Positions 50,474-62,279 of a stretch of DNA of 64,000 bases are shown piece after piece. A program made the position numbers and the translations under genes. The notes under the pieces were generated by a model. That model worked only from the letters and a program-made list of their open reading frames with translations. It had not been told where the DNA came from and searched no databases. Source of the stretch: Paramarasmius palmivorus (lineage: Eukaryota; Basidiomycota; Agaricomycetes; Agaricales; Marasmiaceae). Within the stretch, counting starts at the first letter, position 1. Every line of letters starts with the position of its first letter. The stretch is from positions 248,001-312,000 of the forward strand of contig JAYKXP010000031.1 in NCBI GenBank assembly GCA_037176845.1. Reading direction: 5' to 3'.

Positions 50474-52233
50474 TTTTGTTCACCTCCGCTCATTCTTTGC
50501 CTCCTTTCTGTCTGTAAGTTATTCAGCCTCCATTCACTGTTCTCCCTGACAAGTATCATCACAGACCTCGCCATTCCATGTCGTCCACAACAACTGCCAG
50601 ATCGATTTTGAAGCACACCATTACGCGCCATGTCAGCTGCAATAGGGCTCATGTAGAAGAGGTTTTTTGGACTACAGTTGGCTTTGGATCTACTCCTCTG
50701 GTCTCTGGTGCTATTTTTGGGCCTTGTGCCGACTAAGCTGTCATGTTCAGGGGAGCTACTCTGGTGCTCTGGTCTGGGCCAGCAGAATTCGTATTGGCTG
50801 GTAAAGATGAAAGGTGCGTACTCTTCATCTTCGCTTTCGGCACATTTTTGACCCACCTATCTAGCCTCCTCCCCAAGACATCCGCCTCTACGGCATAGTC
50901 AGCATAACTCGACCTTGTCAACCCATATCTGTCCTGCGTGAAACCGGCAGATCTGTCACCTTCCCCTGCTACCAAACAAAGGACAACCCATAGAAGACCT
51001 TGCCATATGGATTAGCAACGCAGAAACCCCCTTTCCAGTGCTTTCTGAGGCACCCTCACCAAACCTTCCATGATCCAAACCTACCAACCTAAGGCTCACA
51101 CCCTCGGGCAGAGGCGACGACTTGGGCAGCTCGACATGGTCTATTCCACTGAGTTGTACCCACACCCTCCTGCACCTCGTATCTCCTTCCCTTTCCGGCC
51201 CTTTTGCCCGGTCCACAGTGTCACAGTGGTAGCTTCCACGTCACCAACGCCAGCTATCGACTCCCGAAAGGTAATCGTCCCTTTGCCATCCTCGTCCGCT
51301 AAACACTTCCTAATACCTCTTTAGAGCATCCACTGGCTGTGTTCAGCACCACCGAACACATCCCACGCCTATCATCCCTGCCACGCATACCCCCAACCTA
51401 CCTCCCCTTTCGACAACTTCCCGATACACTACGACCGGCGGATAGAAGGCTAAAGCAGCTTTAAACATACCCCAACAGGCTCCTGCAATCCCCCGGGCAT
51501 ATGGAATGTGGTTGCCGATGCCGGTCCATCCGTAGGTTTGACCTTCGAGGAGAAGGTATGTCAACTTCATTTTACGGTCGACTTGGCAGCTGCTAAGCAT
51601 CTTTTGGGTGTTCATAGGCTTGGTTTGAGGCCGGGAAAGAACACGTTCAGTGTATTTTGGCGTAGACGTCAGGGTGATGAAGTCCTGTGGGTATCGTTGG
51701 CAGCTGTGGACAAAGGAAAGAGGGCTGCTAGCCATGATCTTTCACAAGAGGAATATATGCATACTCGATTTCCGAACACTAGAAGTTACGAAAAGATGTT
51801 ATATGATTGCGATATGTCTATCATAACATGGGTTTAGTACAACATATGTTTACAACTCCGCGTGTAGAAGTACCGAAGATTGTGAATATCGAACCATCAA
51901 CTGAAGACGATCTCGTGTCCGTCTAGCTTCTCCTTTCCCTCCATACTCCAGACGTTGAGACCACCAAGTGTCAATAGTTGACGCGACGAGGTAGCACGAA
52001 CTGAGAGCGATAATAGGAAGTGTCGTGACAGGTACAGGACCTTGACAAGCACGAGCATCGACATTCGCCAATAGCTCGGGTTGTGAACGTGTAAACATTC
52101 ATTTGTAGATCTATCAGGGAATGAGTAAGTGAGTGATCACGAAACGAAGTAACTCATACCTCTGGCTTGAGGTAGCCTCCTTCAGACGCGCTTTTCCCTT
52201 TCCCAGCCGTGATCATAGTCCTATAACACCAAT
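50474..52233 (+). other. Family X plus-strand region, copy 2
   Basis: Collinear with 31277-33211. The piece from 51508 (VVADAGPSVGLTFEE before GTATGTC) stays open to 51837 here. It ends differently from copy 1, so the downstream reading is probably intronic or decayed. Confidence 0.3.
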
Positions 52234-54589
52234 TCATACCCTATGCCAGTCATTATGAGACAGCGAACCAAGATTCTTCGGCGTTGAACGGTCGACACCT
52301 CCGAGGCAATACAAGCACTTCGAACATGCTGGGTGTGTGGTGATGACGGGTGAATCAAAGAGCGTGAAGATGCCATGGTTGTTCGAGGCTCTCCGATACG
52401 TTCTCGTGAGGAATTGGTTGGAAAAGGGTCTTCCGAGTGATGGTGTGGAAGGGTTGTTGTCGATCACATCTATGTTCGTGATAGCTCGTATGAAACGGAG
52501 CTGGGTGAGAACCAAGGCGAAGGTGACAGGAGAGAGCTGTGAGAAGGTTCCCCGGAATGGCGCTGTTGGGTTGCTGACACAGCAATGTAGTTGACACGTT
52601 AAACGAATAACGAGCATATATTGTGGATGTGTGACGTGGGGCAACTTTTGTAGGGAGCGGCGTCAGATAGGGCTGAAAGCATAGCATCTCTGGCCGCAAA
52701 GGTATTCCCGTCTATTTCAATGTCAATAACATCGAGGAATGAGGATAGCTTCACTCACTTCTTGCCCCTTGTACCCTTACTTCTAACGATCAAGTCCAGC
52801 ACGACCACGATACTCCAGCGCGAGCTTGGGTTATTGCTAAGTCAAAGAAAGGATCAGAAAGAGGTCAGAAACTAGGGTAGCATCGAGAACTTACCAGCTC
52901 GCAACGATAACACCTCGATAACACCGCACCGATCGAATCACCATACAAGAGACAACGCCGTTTGCAGGCTAGGAAACATCAGTGAAGGCAGGTATCGAAA
53001 GGAAGGTGAACTAACGTACCTCATCAATGAGCTCTTGTCCCGGTTCGATATGCCTATCTGGAAGATATCTTCGGTAATCCTTGATAATTCTGTAGGTATA
53101 GAACATTTGAGACGTTTCGATTACAGGTTCGTGGCTTTGGGCGAGCAAAAACCGAATGTGATCCGACCGATATCGATGTGTGATTTCAGTGCCGGCGCTG
53201 GGTCATCAACACTGAGGAAGAAGTCAGTACGATGTCGATACCAAAGAAGACAGGATTTACGTCGAACCAAGGCTTCAACTTCGCAACCTCTATACTCCCC
53301 ACGATCTCTACTCCCGCCGGCGAAAAACGCGCAACCTCGTGAGTGAATGTATCGGGGTGTACTGATACTGAGAATGCTTCTGCTGGGTGATATCTCGGCT
53401 CGTCATGTTGGCTGGGAAGGTGCAGTTCTGGTATTGTGGATATGTGGGTATTATGGTGCCGTTTCGGTAGGTTCTCTATGGCTCCAGAGGAATCGGAGAT
53501 GAAGTTCAAAAGGAAAGGTATCATTAGAGCCGATGGGCGCAATGGAAGACAGATAGAAGGCGGAGTGTTGTCTAAGCAAAGAAAGGTCGGAACTCGAAAT
53601 CTTCTACATAAACAAGTCAACGCACCACGATAGAAGTATATACTTTGACCTCTAATAGAGGCGGCCATCCCACGAACCACTTCTCCCCTTTGTAGTCGCA
53701 GCGGTATCTCTCGAAAAGAGCAAACACGACAGATCTCAGTTGAGAACTGTGTAGGCTTCAACAGAAAGTGAGCGTCAAGATGGTGTTATGGAGCGAGAAC
53801 ATGCTTACCAGCCGTTCAGGGTAAATCTGCCCAAGCATCCGCATTTTCCATCGCTCAGAGTCTTCACCCAGCACATTCTACATGTCCAACCTATCAAAAC
53901 GGGATTCGTCGTCGCGTAGTTGTCATTGTAGAAGGAACACGCAGGAGCCATGCCGTAGAGCCCACGGGGGATGATGTAGAATATCCCCGTCGAGAGGGGT
54001 ATGCGTACAAGTGTAAGGAGTGGCTGGCGGATGTAGGTGTGTATGAGTGTGGATGTTGAGTTATACGTCGAGGTAGCTATGGCTGCTCGGTGCTTGTTAG
54101 GGGATGGAGGGGGAGGGGGGGGCAAAAGATTGTTGGGTGTCAGACCGTGTTGAGATAAACCACTGGCGTGCGATGGAGTATTGTTGATCATGTAGCAGTG
54201 AGCGGGGTTGACCAACGGCTAGGCCTTTCAGGGGGAAGGAGTGGGGTCCTTGGTGGCTTCAGCGGCCGTATAGGGCTACTGGGGGATGGTTCCCTAGCCA
54301 TTGGAGGACAGTGAGTGAGATGTGGAAGGAGGAAATAGCGGAACTCACCAGCTAATATATCATGCCCCCGGAGAATTCCCAACCATCCATCCACCTTGAA
54401 ATTCTCGGAATACATATCATTCTCTCATATAACATGGCTCGTAGAGTCTTCAGGGTATAAGACCCTAGCGAAATGTCGGTCTCGCTGAGGTCGTCGTTGG
54501 GGAAGAGTCCGAAAAAGAGTTGATTTGTCATAGAGCAAGTTGGGGTTAGGGTCAAATCGAGCGCCAATTGACGCCGTCTCTTGTCCCAT
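52234..54589 (-). CDS. Family Q gene, copy E (best preserved, model incomplete)
   Basis: Unrecognised multi-exon gene. Likely start ATG at 54589 (MGQETASIGARFDPNPNLLY), overlapping the TTAGGGTCAAAT motif. Conserved pieces in order: FKVDGWLGILRGHDILAG ending at a GTGAGT (about 54355); PLLTLVRIPLSTGIFYIIPR (about 54000); exon 53626-53755, LRSVVFALFERYRCDYKGEK then WFVGWPPLLEVKVYTSIV, followed by GTGCGT; CLPLRPSALMIPFLLNFISD onward from 53571; a stretch THRYRSDHIRFLLAQSHEPV then IETSQMFYTYRIIKDYRRYL, open where copy C has a stop; ACKRRCLLYGDSIGAVLSRC (about 52930); RWSIVVVLDLI (about 52790). Exact phases between some of these could not be reconciled, so it may also be a young pseudogene. No known domain. 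Confidence 0.42.
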
Positions 54590-57414
54590 GACTACATCAT
54601 CACAACCTTTTCCTCTGCCTTTCCATCCCTTACTAGCTGGTCAACGCGTCTTGAAAGCCAAGGTAAGCTCTGAATAACAACAATCTTCAATGCTATAGCT
54701 TCTTACGCCTTTTCCGGTTTGTTCCCGTCGCCCAAGCAGGTACAATTTGTCGGAAGCACAGAGATGGACATTTTCTGGGCTGATAGACGGCATGGATAAA
54801 AGTAGATTGCAGGAGTCAAACTTGAAGGGTGTAAGGTGTGTCAGGGAATAATCCTTTCCTGCGAACTCCGCTAATTCCTTTCTCAATTCGATAGCTTCAC
54901 TGTTAAATAGATACTCGAGAACCATGTCAACTACTACTGATTTGTCCATGAAATCAAAACTATTGATGTTCTACTCATCCTCGCGAATATGGACAAAGAG
55001 TCAATGTCCCGGTCCTCAAAGCCCTCGTTGAAACTGCTCTTCCCTGAGCTCCCCAATACAATACCCAATGCCTACCCAGAGAATGCCGGGCGACAACGTA
55101 TCGCAGAGAATCACTCACCAAACTCAATTTACAGGTATATTTTGCTCGCTCAGAGTGAATGATCCACCCGGTTCGGTTTTATGAGAAGGAAAATACTGAT
55201 ATTCTCTCAACGATTTTTCATTACACTACTCCTACTCCAACAATGACTCTGAGATACCGGTCTCGTGTCAGAAGTTGAATCCCCTATAGTACATCGATCG
55301 TGAAGCCTCCCAAAGTATTCGCTAGTTGGACAAAGGTACGTCCGCTGCGCTTTCTTTCCGCAAGAAGACATTCTGAATCCTTATAGGCGAGTTGGCGGGC
55401 AGGGTGACATCTTACATCAATTCCGAACCAACAAGTACAGCGGCAGAGGTGCAACGAGGTACGTTCTAGTGACTCAACTCCCGTCGAAGACATCAATAAC
55501 ATACAGGACCAATCTTCCGTTGCGCGTCGTTCATCGTCTCAGTAAAGCGGCTTCAGAATTATATGGGCCCCATTTTCGTGATACTCAGTACCGAAACGTT
55601 TGGACGCTCTCTACGAGATTACTGAAGCCCTATATTTCATTTTATACGGAAAATGTGGCTCTGATCATGGTGTTCTTTGTAAGTGATATCATTTTTTCTT
55701 CGTATAGGACATACTAACGTATCATATACCAAGGCGTAGCACCTGCGGTGGTACAATGCGCTGAGCCAATGTTTAGCCCGTGTGACCGCCACAAATATAT
55801 TCATAGATTAACATACTCGGGTACCCCGCATCTCCTCAGCTCGAGAAACGACATGTTTCCTCATCTATTCTAGGTTGAACAGAGATTAAGCAGCTTCTGT
55901 GCTTCGCGTTTACTGTGAGCCAACAATGAGGCCGATCTTGATGAAAGGTGAGTTGTTCAAACTTTCATTGGCTATAGGTTGATGATCGTTGACACAAAAG
56001 ACAATTTGGGACTTCATACGGTCATAAGCGCCAGTACATGTCTTCAATGCCTCCTCACTTGGCCGCCCACAGTGACATGGTAGCTTCTACCTCCTGGCTG
56101 AAAGCCCGAAAAGGTATTTAGCTTCTATTATCTTCCTATTACCCCAAACACATCCTAACGCTTTGATAGGTTCTCCTCCGAGCGTCTCCAGCACCCCAGA
56201 GCATTTCCTATCCCTTATCATTCCTGCTGCCCATACCTCTAACGTACCTCCAAGTTCGATACCATTGCAATATATTACAAGCCGCGGATATACGGCAAAA
56301 GAGGGCTTACACGTCGAGGAACACTTTTTTCTAATTTCATCGTTATCCTGGGTCTCATCGTCGAAACAGGCTGCTCCGAAGGTTTGCCCTTCGAGGAGAA
56401 GGTATGTCGAGCCCATTTTACGGTCGCTTTCCCGAATGCTAAGTACCTTTTAGGTCCAGCCAGCCTTCCCGCGATGTCGGGAAATAACTTGTTCAGTTCA
56501 TTTCAGGCTTTTTTTCTCTCTGGGACCGCGTAGAGGTAAATGTGCCACTTAGCCTTCTCGGCGAGGGTCATGTTCTAACATGTGTCCCAGCATATTCTGT
56601 GTGTCAAATACAAGCAAAATCTCCGCGTCAGTTTGTCCTGTACACTGCAAAAAGTACTCGAGTATACGCCCCGTTGCTACAAGTAAGCGTTTCCTTGTAA
56701 CGCGCAGCATTTATTTACACATTTTTGACTCAACCTAGGTACCCAGAAACAAGCCGATGCAGTATTTCGACACCTCAGATACACGATTGAAACGATACAT
56801 TGAGCTGGTCTTCTTGCCAGCTCGTCCGACGTCAATCTAGATACACCTAGCACCGCTTTGGAAACGTGAAGTCCCCCGTCAGCCATCCACGAACATAAAG
56901 CTTTCCTTGGGGGCGTAGTCATTGTAGTACGTCCCTTAGTGCTCTCGCGTTATTACAATGATTTGACGAATACTTCGTTACTTTAGGTAAATTGATTAAA
57001 TATTCTTGTACATAGAATTAAGGAATACCAGTATCACTGCGTCTCGAAGCGTTCACAGATACACCTCAATGACTCGGATATCAGAAGACTGAACACAAGG
57101 CAGCGCGAGAAGGCTGACGCGTGTATACCTCGTGCTATCTGTTGACTTCTTTAAGTTTTAATGCCACTCCTGACGTCCGTATCAAGGTTGACCTGCAGCA
57201 TCATTGATTCCCGTAAACGTTTGCGATCTCTGACTATGGCAGTCGGCCGCAATTCTCGTTGCTTGCTACGGTGTATTACTCGTCTTTGAGCGATCATAGT
57301 ACTCCATCGTGTCTAACCATGAGATAACCTCGTGAAAGAGAACAGCATTTATAAAGATCGTCATGCTATTGCATACGATTCATTACTTCTACATCGTTCC
57401 GTACACTCCAAACA
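54590..57414. other. Divergent flank of copy E with a truncated X fragment
   Basis: Plus-strand exon-like piece at 54588-54664 (MTTSSQPFPLPFHPLL) before GTAAGC. 55860-55990 repeats 45640-45780. 56040-56460 is a diverged partial copy of the X plus-strand region (ITSRGYTAKEGLHVEEH before a GTATGTC). 56500-57330 has no recognisable gene. Confidence 0.35.
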
Positions 57415-59340
57415 TCAAGAACACATCAGCAACTCTCCGTTCCTCGTGGTACCGGAGCTTTGCGGCAGCCAGACCCTGAAACTCGATCTAACGCGCCCTC
57501 TCCTCCGTGCATGGAGCTTTGCGCAGCAATACATCATGCGGTACGGTCGATCTGATTTGGATACGTGGGGCCATAGCTTATCGCGGATCCCATCGCCTTC
57601 TCTGTACGCTGTATGATACTGGGTTAGAGCCATGACAATACTGAATAACGCAGCACTTACACCGACAGTACAAACTCCGAACTCAGCGCTCCTTCCTTCA
57701 ACCTGATGATAGCACACGCATCGAGTATGCATGGACTGTCCGAGTGTGAGCGAGCGTACATTTTCGAACGAACGGCATCTGGGTAATATCTCGGGGGGCA
57801 CATGTTGAATGGTAAGGTAATGTTTATCCGGCTGCCATGGTGAAGTCTGCGTAAGGTAGCGTCCACGACTCTGAAGGGCCCGAAAGACCTAGAGGCGTAG
57901 GAGCAGAGGTACTACTAGAGTTGACGGGTACAAATGCACTTTCTTCTGCGTAGATATGGTGTTGGCTGAGGATAAGTGTCAAAACATGAGGCTCGCCACA
58001 AAACGGGGGATCAAAGTAACGCACCATAGTCCATAACTTTCAATCACCGATAGTCTGCCAATCCACGAGACGTCTTTCTATGTTTACAGTGACGGCCAAA
58101 AATTTTGCACACCCCCGTACATATTTGTAAGATTCTCACGAAGCATCTATCAATCTATCTACCATATCAAAAGCCCGCAGGGCTCCCTCAAGTCCAGGTG
58201 GCATCTACCAAATGCAAGGCAACTGCGAAAAAATAATTTGGGGGCTAAATAATGTGTTTATGTGAAGAAAAACGGAGTCGCGCAAGTTTGGAACGAGGAG
58301 GAGATGGGTCGTGGCACCTGATAGATTGATAGATGCAGCGTGTGAACCTTACATAAGTTTGGGGGGTGTGCAAAATTTTTGGCCGTCACTGTACTTCTAG
58401 CTCCCGTACTCGTAACCATAGGTATCCGATTACAAGGAGAGAGGAAATATTCGTTCAAGCGTCTTCAACGTCCCAAAGGTAGGCGTCGAGGCGTTTTGTG
58501 CAGGGGATCCGTGGGTGTTCGTGTACGACGGGAGACTAAGCCGAAATGACGAAACAGGAAGCCTGGATATGAAGACTACGTAGCTGTCAATCGAAGATGA
58601 GCTTGAGATAGTATTACAAGGTCGAAACACACGTACCAATCGTCCAAGTTGACACCGTTGATCGCCCAAAAGAGGTGACCACGTTCTCTTCCGTCGTCAA
58701 TATCCTTGGCCTGGCATAACCTTCTTCTGCGGGGTTCGTTGGACGGGGTGTATTGGTGATCGTTGCGGAAGTAGCGAGAGATTGGAACCACTCGGAGGAG
58801 AATCTTTGATCGAGGGAGTATTAGGGAGCTATGTCGACGTAGGGGTATGGGCGCAGGGACCGAGCTCTTTCGGAGTGGTGCAAGTTGGCTGCGGATGTTG
58901 GGTGGATGTGGTTGCAGTATGTGACGGGCAGGCAACGCTGAAGGGGTTTTTCAAACCGGAGCGGGATGGATGGTTCAAGTTGTAGTTGGATGGAATAGCA
59001 CGAGTGACGAAGCAAAGTGGAGGCGAGTAGGGTTGGTCAACAGCTTGAGAGTTAGGGAGGTACTTTAGAGATGCTGCCTGGAAAATTAGAGCATGAGTAA
59101 CAGAGAAACCGAAGAGCTAAATAAATCGACTCACTGGATAACTGGACATCCTCCCAAATACTTTCCAACCATCCTTCTGCCTCGAAACTCTGCTGAGGGT
59201 GATTTTGCTATCGCAGATTTCGTTTGATAAGAACTTTGGGGTATCAGAGTTTGCATGAGCCTGGCATCCTTCGAGGTCGTCGTTGGTGAAGGGGCCACCG
59301 TTGTTTGTTACCGCCAAATACGGCAACTTGGGTTAGGGTT
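57415..59340 (-). pseudogene. Family Q-related gene, copy F (MITE-interrupted)
   Basis: Third member of the H/G/F subgroup. The 5' end overlaps GGGTTAGGGTTACTG near 59333; the exon FEAEGWLESIWEDVQL (about 59140-59190) follows an AGCAG acceptor and precedes GTGAGT. A late exon reads PRYYPDAVRSKMYARSHSDS (57790 downward), the position of PRYHPAEAFSV in copy C. A Tc1-type MITE (58087-58391) lies between. Function unknown. Confidence 0.38.
58087..58391. mobile_element. 305-bp Tc1/mariner-type MITE
   Basis: Perfect 30-base terminal inverted repeats beginning CAGTGACGGCCAAAAATTTT occupy 58087-58116 and 58362-58391; TA duplications lie at 58085-58086 and 58392-58393. CAGTG plus TA is the signature of Tc1/mariner mobilisation. 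There is no coding capacity. Inner sub-repeats (ATCTATCAATCTATC near 58146 and its complement near 58320) extend the pairing. Confidence 0.9.
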
Positions 59341-61778
59341 ACTGGGAGCGTCTGATCTGACCGACCTTTTCTCTTCTCTTATCACTTTTGCTCCTTCCTC
59401 CCTATCCTACGGCGCTCGGATGAAATTCAAGCTCAAGAAATCACTCGATTACCAAAGTAAATCCTACCTTTTTCCCCCAGACACAGTCCTTGGTGTCCAG
59501 GGCAAATAGAGACGGTTTCTGGGCTATTGGCCGGAGTGAAAGTGATTCAATGCTCTATGATGGTGCGTTCGTAGCTAGCGTCTTTGTTTCTACTTTACTG
59601 GAGATTTGGTCATTCCCCGTATAGACAGACTCGCTCCCGGTGGAAACATACCCCATTTCTATGTATGTCGAAATCGTCATCCGTGTAATTATGCCACTGG
59701 ACACGCACAATGAAACATTCCTCATTCTCCTCTCGCAAAGGCTCCTTCCCTGAGATTTAGCACATAAGTTAATCAGTCCGTCAACTTCGCTCCCAACTGC
59801 TCAGCGGCGTCTCGAAATCCTTTGCTCACTCTCCCCCGCCTCTCGACACTGGTTCGCTGGATCTCTCATATCGAGGATCTTTAGATTTGTTATATTCTTT
59901 TCGGAAGGAGAACCCCTAAGGCAATATCGAGCGATCCCAAAGCTTTCGCGGGTCTTTGGACATCATTGTAATGGAGTTTTGGTATCTCCCAGGTATGTCG
60001 TCCATGCTCTCTTCGTATAAAACTTATAGCTCACCCTATCATAGATCTTTACCATCACGGAGTCCTCGTAATTTGGTCGACATATATTGTTACAAGGGAG
60101 TCTCGCGAAGATATTCTTGGCTATTTCACAGGTCCGTTTCTTTTCCTCTCTTGGTGTAAACCTAACAACAAGATATCCGTGATAACATCCCTTATAGTGC
60201 ATAGTTTCACACGTTTCCGTGCCTTTTTCCTTTATCTTGTTCCTCAGCTGTAAGTCAGAATTGTGTCGGGGTCAACATATTGCTTACCGCTGTGGTATCA
60301 TCATTGATTGCCATTTAGTGTTCCATCTCAGGGTTTCGTACGTTCGTATTCTATCGACGAAAAACCTTCGTCGCTAGTTATGTCTGCGATAGGGTTGCGC
60401 TATCTAACGGTAAGGATCTTTGAATTTCTTCGGATTGATGCCAGGTTATCGAGGGTTATCAACGATACTATTGTTAATCATTCTTGCGTTTCGAATGTGG
60501 TCCATCTGGCGGAACAGTAGCTTGACCAGAACCGCAATTCTGGCTCCAACACTAGTTCACTCAATCCCTGATCTTGTTACATACGGAGTCGGTAAGATGT
60601 AACCCTGTAGTTTCTTCGCTTTTTAAAATCGATCTCGGGTCCACACATCTCCGAAAGCCAAAGAAAAGCCATGCCTGTAGGAAAAAAGCTTTTCCAGAAG
60701 CAATGGCGAGCGTGCCGTCCGAATGCGAGAATATTGGGGGCTGGATGTCGTTCTCCGGTTCATCGATAGTTGATCCGGAACCCAAAACGACAGGACTGCA
60801 TCGATCCATCCACAACGGTCTGCGTATGGCCAGGAATTCTTGCCACCGTACGTGTGGTACAAAGGTATCAATTCTGGGCGCGCGCATATCTCTGAGGGCA
60901 TGCGATTGAATTGAGGTTGAATGCCGATGGAACCTGCTTGGGGAAGAAATTCGTTACTGCACCGACTTATGAGATGCAGTATCTGATATTGATAGGTAAT
61001 TATTACACGGAAACCAACGTGTATACCAAATGCTCGCGGTAGTTACACGATGACCGTTGACAAAGAACATCAGTTCCGGAACGTTCGTTTATCGACGTCT
61101 TCCCACACCTCGAGAACCAAATGAGGACACTAAAAGGTAGCATTGGGTAGAATGACACAACGTTGGCGGCTATCCTAATCCTTCGACATCACGTTCTAAG
61201 TCTATCCACTCCTTTGAACTCTATCCCCCATTGACCCGATCTTCTCTTTTGTCTGAGCATGACCCGTAGCGTCTACGATATAGAACTCCAAGCACGAGCT
61301 TTGAAATGAGCTGCGAGAGAAGTTGACGGCTTCCATGCCGGCGGATGATGGAAACACGAGGCAGGCGCATGTTCGTTTTCAGTGCGGTACAGAGGATCGG
61401 ATGCTGCGCTGCCAGCTGGACCATGTTTTTCGCAGGGTGACATACGGGTTACTGCTGGTGAGGTGTAGGCTCTACGCGGTATGTATATCGTTGAACGATG
61501 CGATTCGGTAGGGAGTGGTGTGACGGATAGTATGTGTAGCATCGGAAGGGATCTGAGGTTCTCTTCCTGAGCGGCGGCATCCCACGATCCTCTATGAGCC
61601 ATGAGTGTTGTTCCGGAGAGCCTAGATATCGTGAGCTAGAGACAGAGTTACAAACACATAGACAGTACTCACCACTCGCGTCAGCAACCTTTTCTTCGGC
61701 CAAAAGAAGCTTTCTGGCCTCATTTCCCCGTGCTCTCTCTTGACGCTAATCCGTTCAGGCTACGCGATGGAGAAGATA
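59341..61778. repeat. Duplicated host blocks P (copy 3) and Q (5'-truncated copy)
   Basis: 59341-60960 matches block P of copies 1 and 2 (exon end at 60131; SLVMSAIGLRYLT near 60380; DEPENDIQPPIFSHSDGTLA at about 60700 on the minus strand). 60960-61778 matches 41770-42512 of copy D (minus-strand reading ADASGEY near 61690 and LPEQ-like exon near 61600). Similarity stops abruptly after GATGGAGAAGATA. No intact gene. Confidence 0.6.
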
Positions 61779-61799
61779 CACCTATGTGTCCCACGGAAA

Positions 61800-61850
61800 G
61801 CCATCAATTGATGGGCAGCTACTGCACGTAGCTGCCCATCAATTAATGGC
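61800..61850. repeat. Strong hairpin at the end of the duplicated array
   Basis: Arms of 23 bases, GCCATCAATTGATGGGCAGC and onward at 61800-61822 and its complement at 61828-61850, with one mismatch and a 5-base loop (TGCAC). It is 22 bases beyond the homology break. A second small palindrome (CCGCGGAAAGCTCCGCGG) follows near 61873. Confidence 0.85.
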
Positions 61851-62279
61851 ATTTTTCCCTGATAGTGCCCACCCGCGGAAAGCTCCGCGGATTACCGCGA
61901 ATAATTCGATAGTTGAGCAGGGCAAAGTTCAACCTTTTGCTGAGTGTCCTATTCTGTGACGCTCACGGCAAGTTCCGAGCGAGCGCCTTCTTTGAGTCGG
62001 GCGTCTTGCGGCAGCGAGGTCCGTTGGTCCGTTCTGTCTAGACGTCGGAGACGCGTGAGAGATCTCAACACCTTTCCTCACTCCCATCAACATAGGCGTT
62101 TTCCCGACGCTTTCCTCACTCCCTTCCCGATATGGTCGCTTCGCCGACGAGCACCTCGATGTATCTACTGTCGTGAGTTGTCTATGTCGTCTCTCCTTAG
62201 TCTTTGTCTTCCTATCACTAGGACTAATGCATGTTATAGTGAAAAAACATAGAATAATCACAACTTGTAAACTACCCCA
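61851..62279. other. Spacer between the array and the last gene
   Basis: Both strands are open for about 100 codons (61944-62252), but there is no splice support, homologous copy or motif. It includes the 3' UTR of the next gene on the minus strand. Confidence 0.4.

Noticed and set aside
54587..54590. Overlapping divergent start codons (CATG) shared by copy E and a plus-strand exon starting ATGACTACATC
   Set aside because: Two promoters would have to lie inside each other's coding sequence. More likely at least one of these ATGs is not a true start.
5724..59340. Interstitial telomere tracts
   Set aside because: Each site holds a single TTAGGG unit in a longer conserved context, not a tandem telomere array.
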